Assembly: GCF_905404315.1 (NCBI RefSeq)
Contig: NC_066276.1
Location: 13,410,001 to 13,474,000, forward strand
Length of the DNA: 64,000 bases
Direction: 5' to 3'
Source: Leptidea sinapis
Lineage: Eukaryota; Arthropoda; Insecta; Lepidoptera; Pieridae
Shown here one piece after another: positions 12,701 through 27,700 of this stretch. Under the pieces are notes generated by a model. That model saw only the letters and a program-made list of their open reading frames with translations, had not been told where the DNA came from and made no database searches. Each line of letters opens with the position of its first letter. Within the stretch, counting starts at the first letter, position 1. The position numbers were made by a program, and so were the translations under genes.

Positions 12701-15700
12701 TTTTTCAAGGAACTTTCTTCCACGTACTACAAAGCTGTGGAATGAGCTTCCTTATGCAGTGTTTCCGGGGCGATACGACATGGGTAACTTCATAAAAAAG
12801 CTCGTACATCTTCCTTAAAGAAGGGCGACGATCCTGTGATTCCTCTCTGTTACAAGAGAATGTGGGCGGCGGTGATCACTTAACACCAGGTGACCCGTAC
12901 GCTCGTTTACCCGCTTTTTCCCAAAAAAAAAGGCATGTCATTTGCCCCAGATAATTTGTTTACCTAATTGCATCCCGTTTTGATAACTAAACTCTGATAA
13001 AGAAAAAATCTTACCGATTTACGAATGCCGCAACAATGTTGAACACTTCATTGTATAGCCCGGTAACGAACGCGTCCAAACACTCCGAGCCAAGCAAGTC
13101 TCTTTCATTTGATGGCGATGGAGTTCTGAAAAAAAAGAATAAAACTTAACAATAACATACGCGCAGCAATCTCACTGAGTGGCTTTTGAACCGACAACGT
13201 TCGGCTGGTCGGATTATTTAAAAACAATGTCAATATATAAGACACAAGAAATTTGCCGGTTAACTTGACAAAAACAACATGAACCATAGTAAATGACCAA
13301 CTGATTTCGGATAATCAACGTTCTGTTACATGCTGTTTTTGGTACATAGATAGGTACATATATCGCTGAGTCCCGAATTTATTGCCATTTTAATATATTT
13401 TGCATAATAAAAAATTCTATGCTTTTTAATTCTAAGACTCCGTTCTCTATCAGTAGGCCCGTCCATTTGTCTGTCAACGGGCTCTATCTCATAAATTGCA
13501 ATAGTAAGACAGCTTAAAATGTTGATAATGTGTATAAATAATAATCGCTCAATAACATAAAGGACTGGAGTTCCCCAGAATATGACAGCGGTCCTTAAGG
13601 AAATTTACTCCCAGGAGGGTACGGCTACCAGAGTCGGAGAATGCCTCCACGAGTATTCTCGCTCGGGCCACCGGTCGTATTCTGGGGAGGGCACAAAACC
13701 GGGCATGGCCGAGGACAAACGAGGCAGCAACACCACGGTACTCCGCTTCACAAAGCCACCTTCCTTACGCTCCTATGATTTTCTAGTGTTGCAAGAGAAT
13801 GGCGGTGGTGATTACTTAACACCAGGTGACCCGTACGCTCGTTTGTCCTATATTGTTAAATTTATATTTGTTCAAAGCGAAGTGAAACTAGCCAAGACAA
13901 CCATTACTGAGAGGACGTCACACGAAGAAGATTAGGAGTCATAATATCGCCTACCTGAGCGAGGGCGGCTGCTGAGGCGAGGGCGGGGCCGCGGGGGCGG
14001 AGGGCGCGAACACGGCCCGGGACAGCTCCTCCACGCACACGCCGAGCACGCGGCTCGCTCGCGACGCGCACGCACCGCTCGCGAACTGGTACTTCAGACC
14101 ACTCCCGGTATTCGCTGAAACAACAAATACACACGATTGTATCTCGCTGGCTCTGCATCTTCACAACATGCTCTAAGTGCAAAGTATGTACAACCATTTA
14201 ATGTCAGTTAGAGAAATGAATCTAAATGTATGTGCCGCGGCAAAATGAAATACAAAGTCCTCAAGACCAAAGAAGCTCATTCCAGATTTAACGGCATTTG
14301 TGAATTAAATGGAAATTTATTTTTAACTTTTTTAAAGAGTTTTAGTAATTTGATGATAATGATGTAAGTGCTTAATTAATAAAATAAGCGTTAATTTTTT
14401 TTTTAATTTTATGTAATATCAACGAATACCGACTCAACCCGATGTTTTTCGTTTGTTGGGGAAAGAAGCAAATATTGTCAAATTCAAAAACATTTACTCA
14501 TTCATAATTGGATTAAAAAATCACATATTGAAAATCAGAATCTACAAGACCCATTCACCCAAAAATTATTTTAAATATGTGAGATTGTTTAGTCATTAAT
14601 CATATAGTATCCGTACCATACAAACGAATTTTGAGAATAATTTTGAAGTTTGAAACACATGTTTTTGGTATGGATACATTTGCTGGAATCCTGCTGTAGA
14701 AGCATCGCGAGATAATGTTACCTTTGACAGCACCAGCGGTCCCCAGATGGCATATGGCGGCGAGTATCTTCCAAAGCGCCATCTGCTCCTGCGCAGAGAC
14801 TCCCAGCAGCTGCAAGGCGTCGCAGAGTGCGGACATGTCTGCGGGCGCGTCCGCTTTCTCCCCTGACGTCACGTACGCGTTCGGAGCGCTCACCGGCGTC
14901 TGCTCCAGCAGCAGCTCGCGACGGAGTCGAGAGTCACACCCGTGGTACAGGCTGGAGATGATTTCAAATGCCATAATACTTTAATAATGATTAAGTTTTG
15001 CATCTAGAAATGAACCTTGTTCGGTTAAAATACCAAAAGCGAAAACCATGTGCCGTATAACCGCATAAACTGAGCATCAATAGATGGACAGAACATTACA
15101 ATCCGGAGCGTGATTTTGCCAATAGTTCGAATTTTTGCGTAGAGTTTTCAAGTCAAAAATAACGTATACGTGTGTGTTATTTCCGATGTAACGATACAAT
15201 ATGGACAGCGTGATCACATATTATTATTAGGTACGAAATTAGTTTGTCCTTTTATACGGACTATATATCCTCCATTCCATAAGAAAATATATTACGATTA
15301 AGTACATTGTTTTATTCACTTGAAAGCTGTTTGTACTTAAAACACGTATTAATTGCCCTTCAAAATATATAAACCTTATAGGATTCCCTCACCCTGCTAC
15401 TTCTAATGGGGATTTAGAAGATGAGATTAGCATAAGACGGTTTTAAATAAGTTTAGTATGGACACAACATGATTGATTTATTTTTTTATTTTTACTTTAA
15501 TAAAACGGCGTAAGCCAATTACAATATTAAAGTAATAATTAATTACAAACTAAACACATTACACAAATAAAATTGTAAATAAATACACAGTTTACTGTAA
15601 ATAACAATTAATTTTCATCTAAATACCGTTCATCCATTCCTCTCACAAAAACGCAAGCACTCTAAAATCGTCTGCCATCCATCCGCAAATAAATCACAAG

Positions 15701-18700
15701 CAGGGTTGGTTTCAAGAAGAGCGTTGAGAGCAGAGAGAGACCTCGGTATGGGTGAGTTGGTGCGAGCCACAGTACGATGTGTCGGACTCGCGAACAATCT
15801 ATGCCTGCGCCTCGAACAGTAATTGTCCGGTACAAAGACTATACATAGCTCATCATGCAATGATAAATGCCTATATTATAAAAATAATTGTTTATATACA
15901 CATTTGAAGGTAATTGATATATTGTTGAACATGTTATTCCGAAAGTAATTCAAATAGTTGATTTGCATCATCATTTTGCGTTATGCTGAAAAGGAAACTG
16001 TGAAAATGGACGTGAAGAAATGATCTACCGCGTGAAGCATGTTAAATTGTCAACCATAAACCCTTGTCTTAGATTAGTGGCCACTGAATCTAGATTTAGG
16101 CAATAGGGTCTACTACGAACTTAACTGCTTTGCGCGTGTGATGGATGAATATTAATTTTTAGTTATAACTGTGTTTTTACAATAGTTTTTGGGTAAAGGT
16201 CACATTTTTATTATTTTAATGGAACTGACGTTTCGCGACCTTTTCAGAGCACGTTTTCAGTGGGACTGCGGTTGACAGTAGTCGAGATAGTTTTGTCGTA
16301 GTTGACATTATGAATATTAGCTCCATTTGTTGCCTGGGAGGTGGTTTTTATTTATGTATAGCCGTGAACAAGTGGATAATTAATAGACCATTTGCATACA
16401 GACCATTTGATTCTAGATTATAATTCCACTGCCTCTTCTCCTATCCAAGCGGCTCTATGACAAAGAAAATATAACTTTTGTCCTACTTACATATGCAGCG
16501 CCCTCAACGGTGACTGGTCAGGCTTGAGCTCGGGCAGCAAGGTCTGTACTGAAGCGGACACGAGCGCTCCGCCGCTGTCAAAGTCCAGTGACGTGAGCGA
16601 CACAAATCGAGACGCGTACGCATTCGAACCCGTCCTGAAAGTGACAGCACACATTTATTATATCATGTTTTATTATGCTCGAAAATAGAGATGAACTCCG
16701 TCCGGGACAGGTTTCTACCATCGATGGGACGATGGGACATGAAGCGCAATCTATTAAATTATGCAGAGGTCATTGATGGACGGCCTAACAATCATTTTAT
16801 ATTACCGGCTGGAGCCAAACAGATGCAGAACTTCCAACGCCGCTTGCAGCTTCTCCGGAGTCAGCTTGGAGCCCTGGGCAGGGTACGCCGTGGCGAGGTA
16901 CCACACACACTGTCGCATGGCGCTCGTCTTACCCGAGCCAGATCTGAAACGATATATGATATTTTTTATAATTAATACTCGTTCCATTTCACCATCAACT
17001 GGTTTTAAGATACTTCTTCCATAATTTTAAGGATTCGGATCATTCACTATCACATAGGAGATATTTCTGTTATAAAGTAACACCTCAATCATGTGTTATT
17101 AACGTTCATATTTTTTACTACATTAAAGTTTCCGTGTATTTCTTAGAAAGTAAAGAAGCTATTTAAACTGTACTCGTAGAATAAGTCATAAGGAAACCAA
17201 GGATTTTAAGAACGAAAAATAAAAATAGTCTTATGTGATAGTGACTCTCACTCTCTCTTGGTTTTTAAAGTTCTGATTCCAAAGGATACCCACGTAGGAG
17301 GGGTTGGTAATTTAAACGCACATAATCATATCGAAATATCTCTATTATACAGTTTCAAGTAATAATTATAATTATGACTGACTCAATCGAAATTTCGGCA
17401 GCGTATCCCGTTAGAATTCACAATAAGTAATGTAAGTAATGCCTACTCGAACTTAGCGCTCTAGCCGACCGTCTACCATGATGATGCTACCAACTGTTGG
17501 CACTACAGCAGTGCCAACTAACTTACACGAATCAAGTTAACAAAAAATCTGAATATTATATGCTATTAAAGTTGTTTCTAATCGTTCTGATAATTACATA
17601 AAATAACTTATGGTAGTTCATGACGTTGGTAGCGCTTGTAAACACATTAAGTAATGAATGTAAATAATATCGCTGACACCCATAAGAACTCTATTTAAAA
17701 AGCTCCGGTGTCAGCAGGCTGTATCTCATACGTTGTAATAGTTTTAATGGTGACAGAGTATGTATTATTGCCACTTTAAGAATAAAAACAAAAACAAAAT
17801 GTCGAATCAAAACTATACACATTTCGTTATAATATCAAGTAGGTAAGTAAAAACACACACAGCTTGAACATCTTTTTTATGTTGGTTGAATTGGAGGTTA
17901 CTTTTTGAAACTAAGTTTCCATTACACTTTTCGTAATCTTTTAAAAAAAGTTAATACCTTCCGAGGAAGACGATGGCTCTGTCTTTTCTTGAAGACAGCA
18001 TGCACTTGTGTGCGGACTGCGCCGCCGCGAACACGTGTGGCGGCATGTCGTCCATGCGACACCCGCGGAACATTGCTGCAACCTGACAACATTACGTAAA
18101 ACTGCCAATGAAAATATTAATGACAACTCCACGTTATCACAATAATGTAAGATGAATAATGAAGTTTATATTGTATATTTTGTTGGAGGCGCTTCATTTT
18201 GATATGACGCATTTGATTTTCTATATGATATGATAAAAAAAATGATGAAAGTATTTGGGAATAACGTAGTTTACAACCATCGGGAATGATACGGATTAAT
18301 ATAAAATAAAGAGCTTTTATATAACCGTTATAAAATTGCCAATTTTTAAAAGTATTACCACGGATATAGAATGTTATCGTAAAGAGATTTTTCTGTAGAC
18401 CTATATATGATGCACAATTCCACCATATATTATTTTATAATATCTCAAACTCAAAAGAAAAACCTCCAACAAATTTCGTTAGTATATACAAAAACTGAAA
18501 CAAAAACTTAACAAACAATAAACTCAAATATTCCTCGAAATATACGCTATCAATTGGTGCAGTAGTTTTTGAGACAGACAGACAGATGCGGCGGAAGACT
18601 TTGTTTTATAATATATATATATAGTAGTGATGTCACAAATACATATATAACTGGAGTGAATGCGGCAATGTATGCTACTAGCACTCGAATTTTAGGAGTA

Positions 18701-21700
18701 ATTTGTGTCATGTTCCATATTTTGGCTTTGACATTGACCAAAAAGAATAATTATTGATAACTAGCTCTGAGCTCGGTGTACCTTCTCGGTATAGATGGGC
18801 GCGGTGCGAGGCGGAGGGCCCATCACGAGCAGTGCGAGGCCGGCGCGGGCGTGGCACAGGCCGGCGGCTAGCCGCGACCGCAGCACGTGCAGAGCGCCGC
18901 ACTCGTTCAAACACCGCAGCGACGCGATGTCCTCGGCGCGTTCCAGCTGCGGCGGGTTTGCCTGCACATTTTACCAGACTGCTTTAAAAAAAAACTCTTT
19001 ATACTAAAACGAAAACTGGCTCCTAAATTTTGTAAATAAATTGTATTTTTCTAACCATCTTCTATCAATCTGAATAAGGTTGATAAATTAGAGAGTTCAG
19101 ATGTAAAATAAAACATTAAAATATAAATGTACTTGATAAGCTCGAGTGAGGCTTCTGCCGGGCGCGGATCCAGCCCTCAAGAAAAGTTTGTAGTCACAGC
19201 CACCAATCAATCGACCAAGGGGAGTCAAAATATGAATTCGTTTATGAGCGATATTGTGCATTCCTACAAGTTATATGCCCCGACCTAGATTTCCACATGG
19301 AATATGTGTGGTATTTTATTCACACAGTATAGTTTAACGTGAGCAAAGCCGTGCTCCAAACGCGTTTAGTAAATCTGTAACCACATTGAGATTATAAGCC
19401 ACTGAACCGATTTTGATTCACAACTTCAAAGGGTATAAAAAACGCTAGAAAAACAATGAAAATTTAATAATATTATTTTGGTTTTATTACAAGTTCAAAC
19501 TTGCGTTTCTTTTTCGCGAAAACTTTTAAAATTTCATCGATTGCCAGGCATTATTGATGTGCCATCGAGGAGTGTAACCAGGTATTTACTCTGTGAATAT
19601 AAAACTATGAAACATGTGTTGTAGAGACGGAGACCAAGAGAGTTGCCAGCATTTGCAAGAATTTCATATAAATTCGAATGACTCTCGTTTCAAATTTTCT
19701 TTTCGGTATTTATTTATAATCGTTGGTTCCTTCCTTAAATGAATAGGTAGAACATTTGGACCACTTTTCCACTGCCTAGATAGCGATATACCAATCAAGT
19801 TAATTTTGGTAGAAAAACTCCTAACTGAAATAGAATAGGTCGACTACAAAATTGATAACGTCTGGACTTCAATAAGTCTCTAAAAGTTGTGATCATGCCC
19901 ATCGAGCCAACAACGATGGACCCCCTTTGGACCTCTTCATGGTAACTGTGACACTTTCAGGAATAGTACATAAATATTACACTGGCAGTTCATAATTACA
20001 CTGTACACTAGGGAATGAAGGTGACTATTGCCACTATGGTGTTCATCCTCCATACTAAATATTAGGATGTGGAAACTAAGAGTCACATACAGATTCGGGA
20101 TGGATTGACGAAGGACTTTAATCTAAATAATAAGTTTAAAGTTAAAAAAAAATGAGAGTGGCTGTTAGTGAGTAGTGCCATTTTAATAGATTATACCACG
20201 GCTACTTTCAAAGAGGATGTAAATACTCGTAATAAAAGGCGGGACTGTCTAAGTAAAAATTGAAATTTAGTTTAGTATGAAACGTGCAGTGATTTGACGT
20301 AAGTTTGAAATAGTAGTAATGACAGTATGGCAATTGGCGACGAAGTATAATCCGGCTAAGTTTGAAAGCGAACAGTTGCATATAACGTAGTGGATTTTGG
20401 CTATCTTCGTTTTTAACAAGATTATTATTATATCATTGACTGCACGTTTCATACAATCGAGTGAATTCCTTTTTTCTTACGGCCGTTCCGAATATTCTAT
20501 CAATCAGTCTATCTCCGTTTGTGGCCTACTTAAGATAAAAATCATAACTATTAACTGTCCCAATAAACTTGTCGACGGTAACTCACCTTACCTTATCCGT
20601 ACACGCTGTCTGTCAATGGCAGGGCGTATAGCTTACCAGCTTCAGATTGTTGACAGCTAATTACTGACAGTAGAAGGTAGTAATTTATCTCTATCTGTAG
20701 ATAATATATTGGGAACGGCCGTTAGAGAGTTTAGCTAGGCTGGCTACCTTCTCCAGGTCGTCCTCGTCGACGGTCAGCATCTCTCCACTCTGCAGCACAC
20801 GGACCGTGACGCGTCCGTCCCCCGCGTCCCCCTCGCGCGTCACGGCCGTGAACCCCCCGCGGTGCGCCACCCACATGTGACCAGCTTGCAGCCATTCCTT
20901 CTCGCACGCCAACTGCTCCTCCGATTTAGCCTGCAACAAGCACAATTCAATTATTATTTACATACTGCTACCTTGTATCATTAACAAAACAGCATGATTT
21001 ATCCTTCGTTTCTATATAGTTCGACTAACAATGAACTAGTTTTGAACTACGTGTTATATTTATTAGGTACAAAAACAAGAATATAATAATGCAAAAATGA
21101 GTTTGATGTTATTACTAAGCGTACATCACGATGCCGGACATCTTATGGTGTGCCAAACTACAATAATCTAAAACCCGACAAAACTAGTATAAATATCAAC
21201 TCGGATGAAGACGGTTCAAAAAGGAACTAAATTAAAATCATCAAAATATTAGATGGATAAATTATAATAGAAGTAAAATTGAAGACCTTATGTGACGAAT
21301 CTATAGATATAGTAGATTTATATCAATGTCCGATCTGAATCTTAGAATAAGCAAAAAAAGGGGAGGTGGATATAAGCTCAAAATATATAAACGCTTTTGA
21401 ACCCCCAGTGCGAATGTGACTTATGAACAAAACAATAAATTAATAGTGGAGGTCGCTTAGATCGAGCATACAAAAGTTAAGTAATGCCTAGTGTCATTAA
21501 GTCATTATAATAAATTACTTATAAAACAATACAATCTTGTTTCTATAACCTTGGTAGATGTAGGAATATGTATGTTTTATGTAGTCATTTATAATTAACA
21601 CAAATATATAGAAGCTATCGAAAATTTATTGGAGTACGCGTTATTTTGCGGAAATCCTTAATTATCCAGAAGACCACAGTTTCGTGCCAGAGTTTGGCGA

Positions 21701-24700
21701 GTCAACATCTCCTGAGGATGCCTAGTGTTGAGGCGAAACACGTGTCGAATTGTTTGAAGACGAATATTAGCGGAATTAACACTCAAGAACACTCAAACCA
21801 TATATCGACTCAATTTTTCTGCCACTTGCGAATAGAAAATATTTTTGGCAAGTTCTCTGGGCAAAATTTACAATATTTACATATTAGCAGAAACTGAGCA
21901 TAATCATGGTGATTATGATATGAGTACATATTACCAACCAGCTAAGGATTAGTCACACAGTATGCATGAGGACGTATGAGGAGTCGTCCACGCCCATCAG
22001 CAATGCTAATTCATGAGCGTCACCCACACAGGTACCGAGCACGAGGAAGTGACAACAGATTCAATGGTAACCTACGCGCACATGTAGCACTACCTTAACT
22101 TATTCAGACCAATTATCCGCATTTCCTTAATTGTCAGCAATTGAATGTGTTACAATGAGAAACAATTTATATTTTACTTGAGTAATCCGATAATAATTTC
22201 ATACATTTTACACAATACGTATGACGAATTTAGTTTTCATATATTGGTAAAGCAAAAACTTTATTCATTGTCATGATGAAATTTGAAACAAAAATTATTT
22301 AAGAAGGTACAAGTTATATATATATATGATTCTTAGATTCTTATATATATATTATGTTAAGATCTAAGAAAATTTATACGTCTAGATAGTCTCTTTCTGT
22401 TAGAGAACCAATAAAAACATGACAGGAATATTAGTTTAGTGTGCGTGACAAGCTTTGTCTTACACGCGATTTGTATGACACTTGTGTTAGTGTAAGTACA
22501 TTGCTGAAAAATGAACATGGAGTTTAGTTCTAAATTCAACTTTTTCGACGCTTTCACAGCTGTCATAGAAATATATGCGATCTAAGTATGTCTAGTGTGT
22601 CTAAGGTTAAAAAATTGCTAGTAGATCAAACAGTTATTAATTATGATGTGTGGAATTTCAGTAATTAGTTGATACTGGTTCATAACCTAGATTGTTTTCA
22701 ATTTTTATTCTTATTGATTCACAAACCTATCTGGGTACGTTTTTAAGTATAATATATTTGAACTACTAGAGTAGAATTGTATTTTTCTTAGTCTTAAGCC
22801 TATTTAAATTTACCTAAGAGTTTGTTATATAAGGATTAAGGGTATATTTATTTTTTTTTTCTTTATTGCTACGGTACTAAGCTTATCTGTTATCTAAATC
22901 TCAAGAGTCAAATGTGTCCTGTTTACCGTCAAGGAAAATCAGATAATCATTATAATATACGCGTTTAAAACATTTAAGTACCCATGTGTAAATATTTTAT
23001 AACTCAGCGAATGACTACTAAATTGACAAAAAAAAAACAACCAACTTCAAAAACACTTTTCCAAAACAATAGATATAATGTGCACTAAAAAATATAAAAC
23101 TAATTGCTTATTTTTATACAATCTAATTAATTAATCTAATTGTAGATACGATTATTGTTATTTTTGGAATCGGTGACCATCTCACCTATAACTATGTATG
23201 TAGTAACAAACCTATCTTGGATGTCACTTATAAACTTTTCTTTTCAAAACAGAATGGTATCACAAGTTCTTATTTTCAATTAAATTTACAAATCATTTCA
23301 ATTACATTATATGCAAAGTAATGCAACAAAATACTCAAACTTCAATTACTAAATGACTAATTAAGTCAAAAAAATGTAAAATAAAACGTAAAAATGAAGT
23401 TATTGAGTATATACATATAGTACAACACAGTAGATGCGTCAATCTACACATACTGTAAATAAAATAAAGGCATTATGCGAGATCAGAAGAAGTGAGTTAA
23501 AGATATCAGAAAAAATAATCATTCAAATCAGTGAATTGTTTTTAAAACAGTAATATAATAATGATAATAATAATTATTACAACATTAAGTACGAAAGACG
23601 GCATAATACAAAATATATAAATGAATATACTAAGGCTGATTATAGATTAGCGCTGTTGGTGTTGTGTTACAACTCCGACGTAGTTCTACAGAAACGGTTG
23701 GTACAACCAGATTATAAAGTTAATCTTTTGTTAGCCAACCGAGCGATACTAATGTTACAACTTGCTCCTGCTGTGTTCGGCACTTAAATACAAAATAGAA
23801 TTATTTCGTTATTAGACAAGTACATATTCAGTAACTATTGCTTTGCTAATAATAGGCAATAACTTGAAGTAACATTGAATAAACCAACTTGGAATTTTAA
23901 CTAAAGGCATTGTATGAAACTCGTTTGTTATGTAATTGGATATTTTATAGGCACATGTTAGCTATTGCTTACAATATAGTACAACATCTTCAAGCTATAG
24001 TTATATTTTATTTATTTTTAGAGATTGTTTATTAGTTAGGTTCTTAATTGTATCCATTATAACACAAGAGACTTGCTTGTAACTAATTCTAGTAGACTTC
24101 AACAATGACAGTACTATATTGTATATTATATTAAAAAGAGCGCAAAAAAGAATGCTGGGAGATTTTCCTGCGCCGCTTCTTCTCTATCAGAGCACCATTT
24201 GTTTCCGAAGCGGTAGTAATAGGTATTAGAAATTACATCAAAAAGAATTGTAAAAGAATCAATTTTGAAAAATATATGCTTTTTATGAAATAATATGAAA
24301 AAAAATGTGGCAGCAAAGAAATACAATCCATTTAATTAATAAATTAATAATAGTTAATAATCTAAAATACAAATAAAACTGCGTGGCGTTTTAATTTGTT
24401 GTTGTTAAAACATATCGTAGAGTATTATATTAATTACATAATTGTTTGACATTGAAATATAAGTAGGAACGCCACGACGGAACTTATATTTAATGTTTGT
24501 AAACAAGTATGCAATTATAATTCAGAGTTCGTACTGCGATATCTGAAAAAACTGTTGGGTATTCGTGTCGAGAATTATTTTATTATATTAAGAGACTTAA
24601 CAGGTATAACGCTAAGCTATTCTTCCGTTTGAATCATTAATTTTGGTTTAGGTTTGGAGGCGATGGCTGGCTCATGCGTCATGCTCGTGAACGGGCCCTG

Positions 24701-27700
24701 CTTGTGGTGGCAGAATGATCCTGTTGCCGGAGCCTCGACTTCAGATTCTTAAAAGTATTTTTTTATTTTTTTACCACGCTATCCATTGGTGAAAACAGTT
24801 GTTTTTGAGTAATTCGCTAATAGACATATATACAGACGCGGCGGAGAATTTGGTTTATAATATATAGTGATGATGATTAAACAAAATTAAGTATGACTAT
24901 TCGTTAACAGTTTCTGAAATATAATATTTGATGAAGGAATTTGTGGAGGCACATCTCGTTACATGTTCTAAATAAAACCGTTCAATCAGCCATCATTAGA
25001 TTTATTACCAGGAGAAATAGGCCATGTTTAGATATTTTACAACGCATCAAGCAGTGGGATTAGGAAAGTAAAGATGGTTTATATTCAAAAGTTTCATGCT
25101 TCCGTAATCTGTTTAATAGATAAACAGAACTCTTATAGGATATCTCTTTATTCTGCCTACCTGTCAAAAGCAAATTAAGCATCTCCATATACGAGAAAAG
25201 GAGGACAAATGTAAGGTAAGCGTGAGGGTCACCTGGTGTTAAGTGATCACCGCCGCCCATATTTTCTTGCAACACCAGAGGAATCACAAGAGCGTTGCCG
25301 GTCGTTAAGGTGCATAAGGTAGAAACACCGCACAAAGAAGCTCATTCCACAGCTTTGTTGTACGTGGAAGAAAGTTCCTTGAAAACCGCCCTTTGGAGGA
25401 CCGCCAAGCATCCAGATGGTGGGGATGATATCCTAATATGTGGCGTGTCGTGCGAAAGTGGAATTCCAAGTATGAATTTCTTACAGGCTTAATTTTGTAT
25501 GCAAGGGACACCCAGTTACATACACCTGATATTTTTTTTAGTACGCACGTACCTTTGACGAGACATTCATAAAGACGGTAGAAGCTACCTGCAAATTACG
25601 GCATATGTCGTTCGTATATTCGATAACGCCTCCAAACAGCCAACTGTGTATGTTTATAAATAACAACTTCTAAGTAATAACAGCACAAATGATGGAGTGA
25701 CAAGGAAAGTGGCCATGACACCGAGATCAGTGTGATGATATATTATTACCCACGTGACAACTTACAAGACACTGTGGTTATTGTAGTTTTATAGATACGT
25801 TCACCACCATAGACACCTGAATTATATCACTCTTCAAACGTAGAGTCCATATGACTAACAGATAGATCGTTAGTGATCGTCTCTTCCTCATCATTAATTA
25901 TTTTGTTTTCGGTTGTTCCGTTAGGTTAGGTTTTATAATTTTTTTTTCGTTCCACGAATTAGGTAGAAATGTAGGTACATTCTGCGTAGTTTACTCTCAA
26001 ATTTTTCTGAAATAGGGTTTGCCCATCAGTGAAAATACTTTTTTATATTGTCGGGGTATGTTATACAGCGTTACTACGGTTCTTATATATTGTGAATGGA
26101 CTCGTTATAGGTCTCCATCAAGCCTTCTTTCGGCTTAGCGGGTAGTTTTGTAACATCCTGTATAAACTATACTTATATCAAGAAGCTGGAGAGATACATA
26201 TATTTTTTAATAGAACCCCTTTTTAATTATGAGGAGGTATTGGCAATACAAGATTTATTTTATAACTATTTGAAACCACATCGGAAAAGGTTGAGCTTTA
26301 ATGAGAAAAAAAGAACAAAAAAAACACTTTTAAATCAATGTTGACATCTTCATCATTTATCAAATTATTTTAATTACATTACAAGTACTTCAAAAAATGT
26401 AAATTAATTTAATAAACCACTACAGAAGTAAAATACATCGATCCACACACTCCGTGAATTAATACAGGTATTATGAGACCGGTTGATTACGTTAAGAAAA
26501 AAAACAAAAGAAATATATTTTTAACATCAATTGTTCCATTATATTAAAAAAAAATCCCCTGTGACAGAACTGACCATGCACCGCAAACGGCACCCTCACG
26601 AGCTGGTCTAGCCAACGCTCTCCTCGCACATACTTTAGGGCAGGCAACGACGACGTCGCCATTTCAAGGAGCATACCAAACATTGCCAAGGAAACTCAAG
26701 CAAATACCAAAACATTAGTGTATATTAAATGCCCACAACGTACGTATTCTTACGTTCACAAAAATCGTCACCTTTTGCTCTTAATAGTCATTTTCAATAT
26801 TATAACACTAAAAATGAGGGATTGCTTGTAACTAATTCTAGTAGGCTACATAAGATACATATAGTTTTAACGGTAAATGTATACACTTTTTTAATAAAGT
26901 CCCAGCCACTGTTCAAGCATTATCTATAAATAAATTTAAATGTTTTATAAAAAAATGGCTCTGTCGTAAATCCTATTACTCTACAGCTGAATATCTAAGG
27001 CGTTCATTACGCAAAAAGGTATTCGATCTTCATTTACATTAAGTTATATGTTATAAATATTAAATTGACAATGTAAACCGAGTTTTACCAGTAATACCAG
27101 TGGTAGGCTCCTTTGCACAGAATACACCGGCTAGCTTACCTGCGTTAAGTGCGTCATTTCTGCCGTAATGTAGTAATATGTAAGCATTATTGTGTTTTGG
27201 AATCTGAAGGGCGCCTTAGCTAGTGAAAGTACTGCCCAAATGACACATAACACCGTGTCTCAAGGAGACGAGCGCAATTGAAGTGCCGCTCAGTATTTTT
27301 GGGTTTTTCAAGAATCCTGAGCGGCATTGCGTTGTAATGGGCAGAGCGTATCAATTACCATCAGCTGAACGTCCTGTTCGTCTCATCCCTTATTGTCACA
27401 TAAAAAAAATGGAAGGAGGGATATACGAGCCTATGGGTCACCTAAGCATATGGGTGTAGTTTGTCACTTTCTTTGTTACTGTACCTACCTAAAAGTCACA
27501 AAAACACTTGACCACGAACTACGTCTTGAGACGCCTTGTGGAATTCGAAACATAGAACATGATTGTCGTGGTAACTGTCAAAAAGAAATTCAACTATGTT
27601 CTTTATTAGTTCCAATTCACTAATGATACTTTATGTTTATAATTTCTATATAACTACCTATATATAATATTGTATATTTTATTAAAAAGAGCGCAAAAAA

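Noticed and set aside
14715..14984. Plus-strand open frame MLPLTAPAVPRWHM
   Set aside because: It is the antisense shadow of myosin exon 7. The same applies to plus-strand frames over exons 3 and 5 (18754-19007, 16691-17024).
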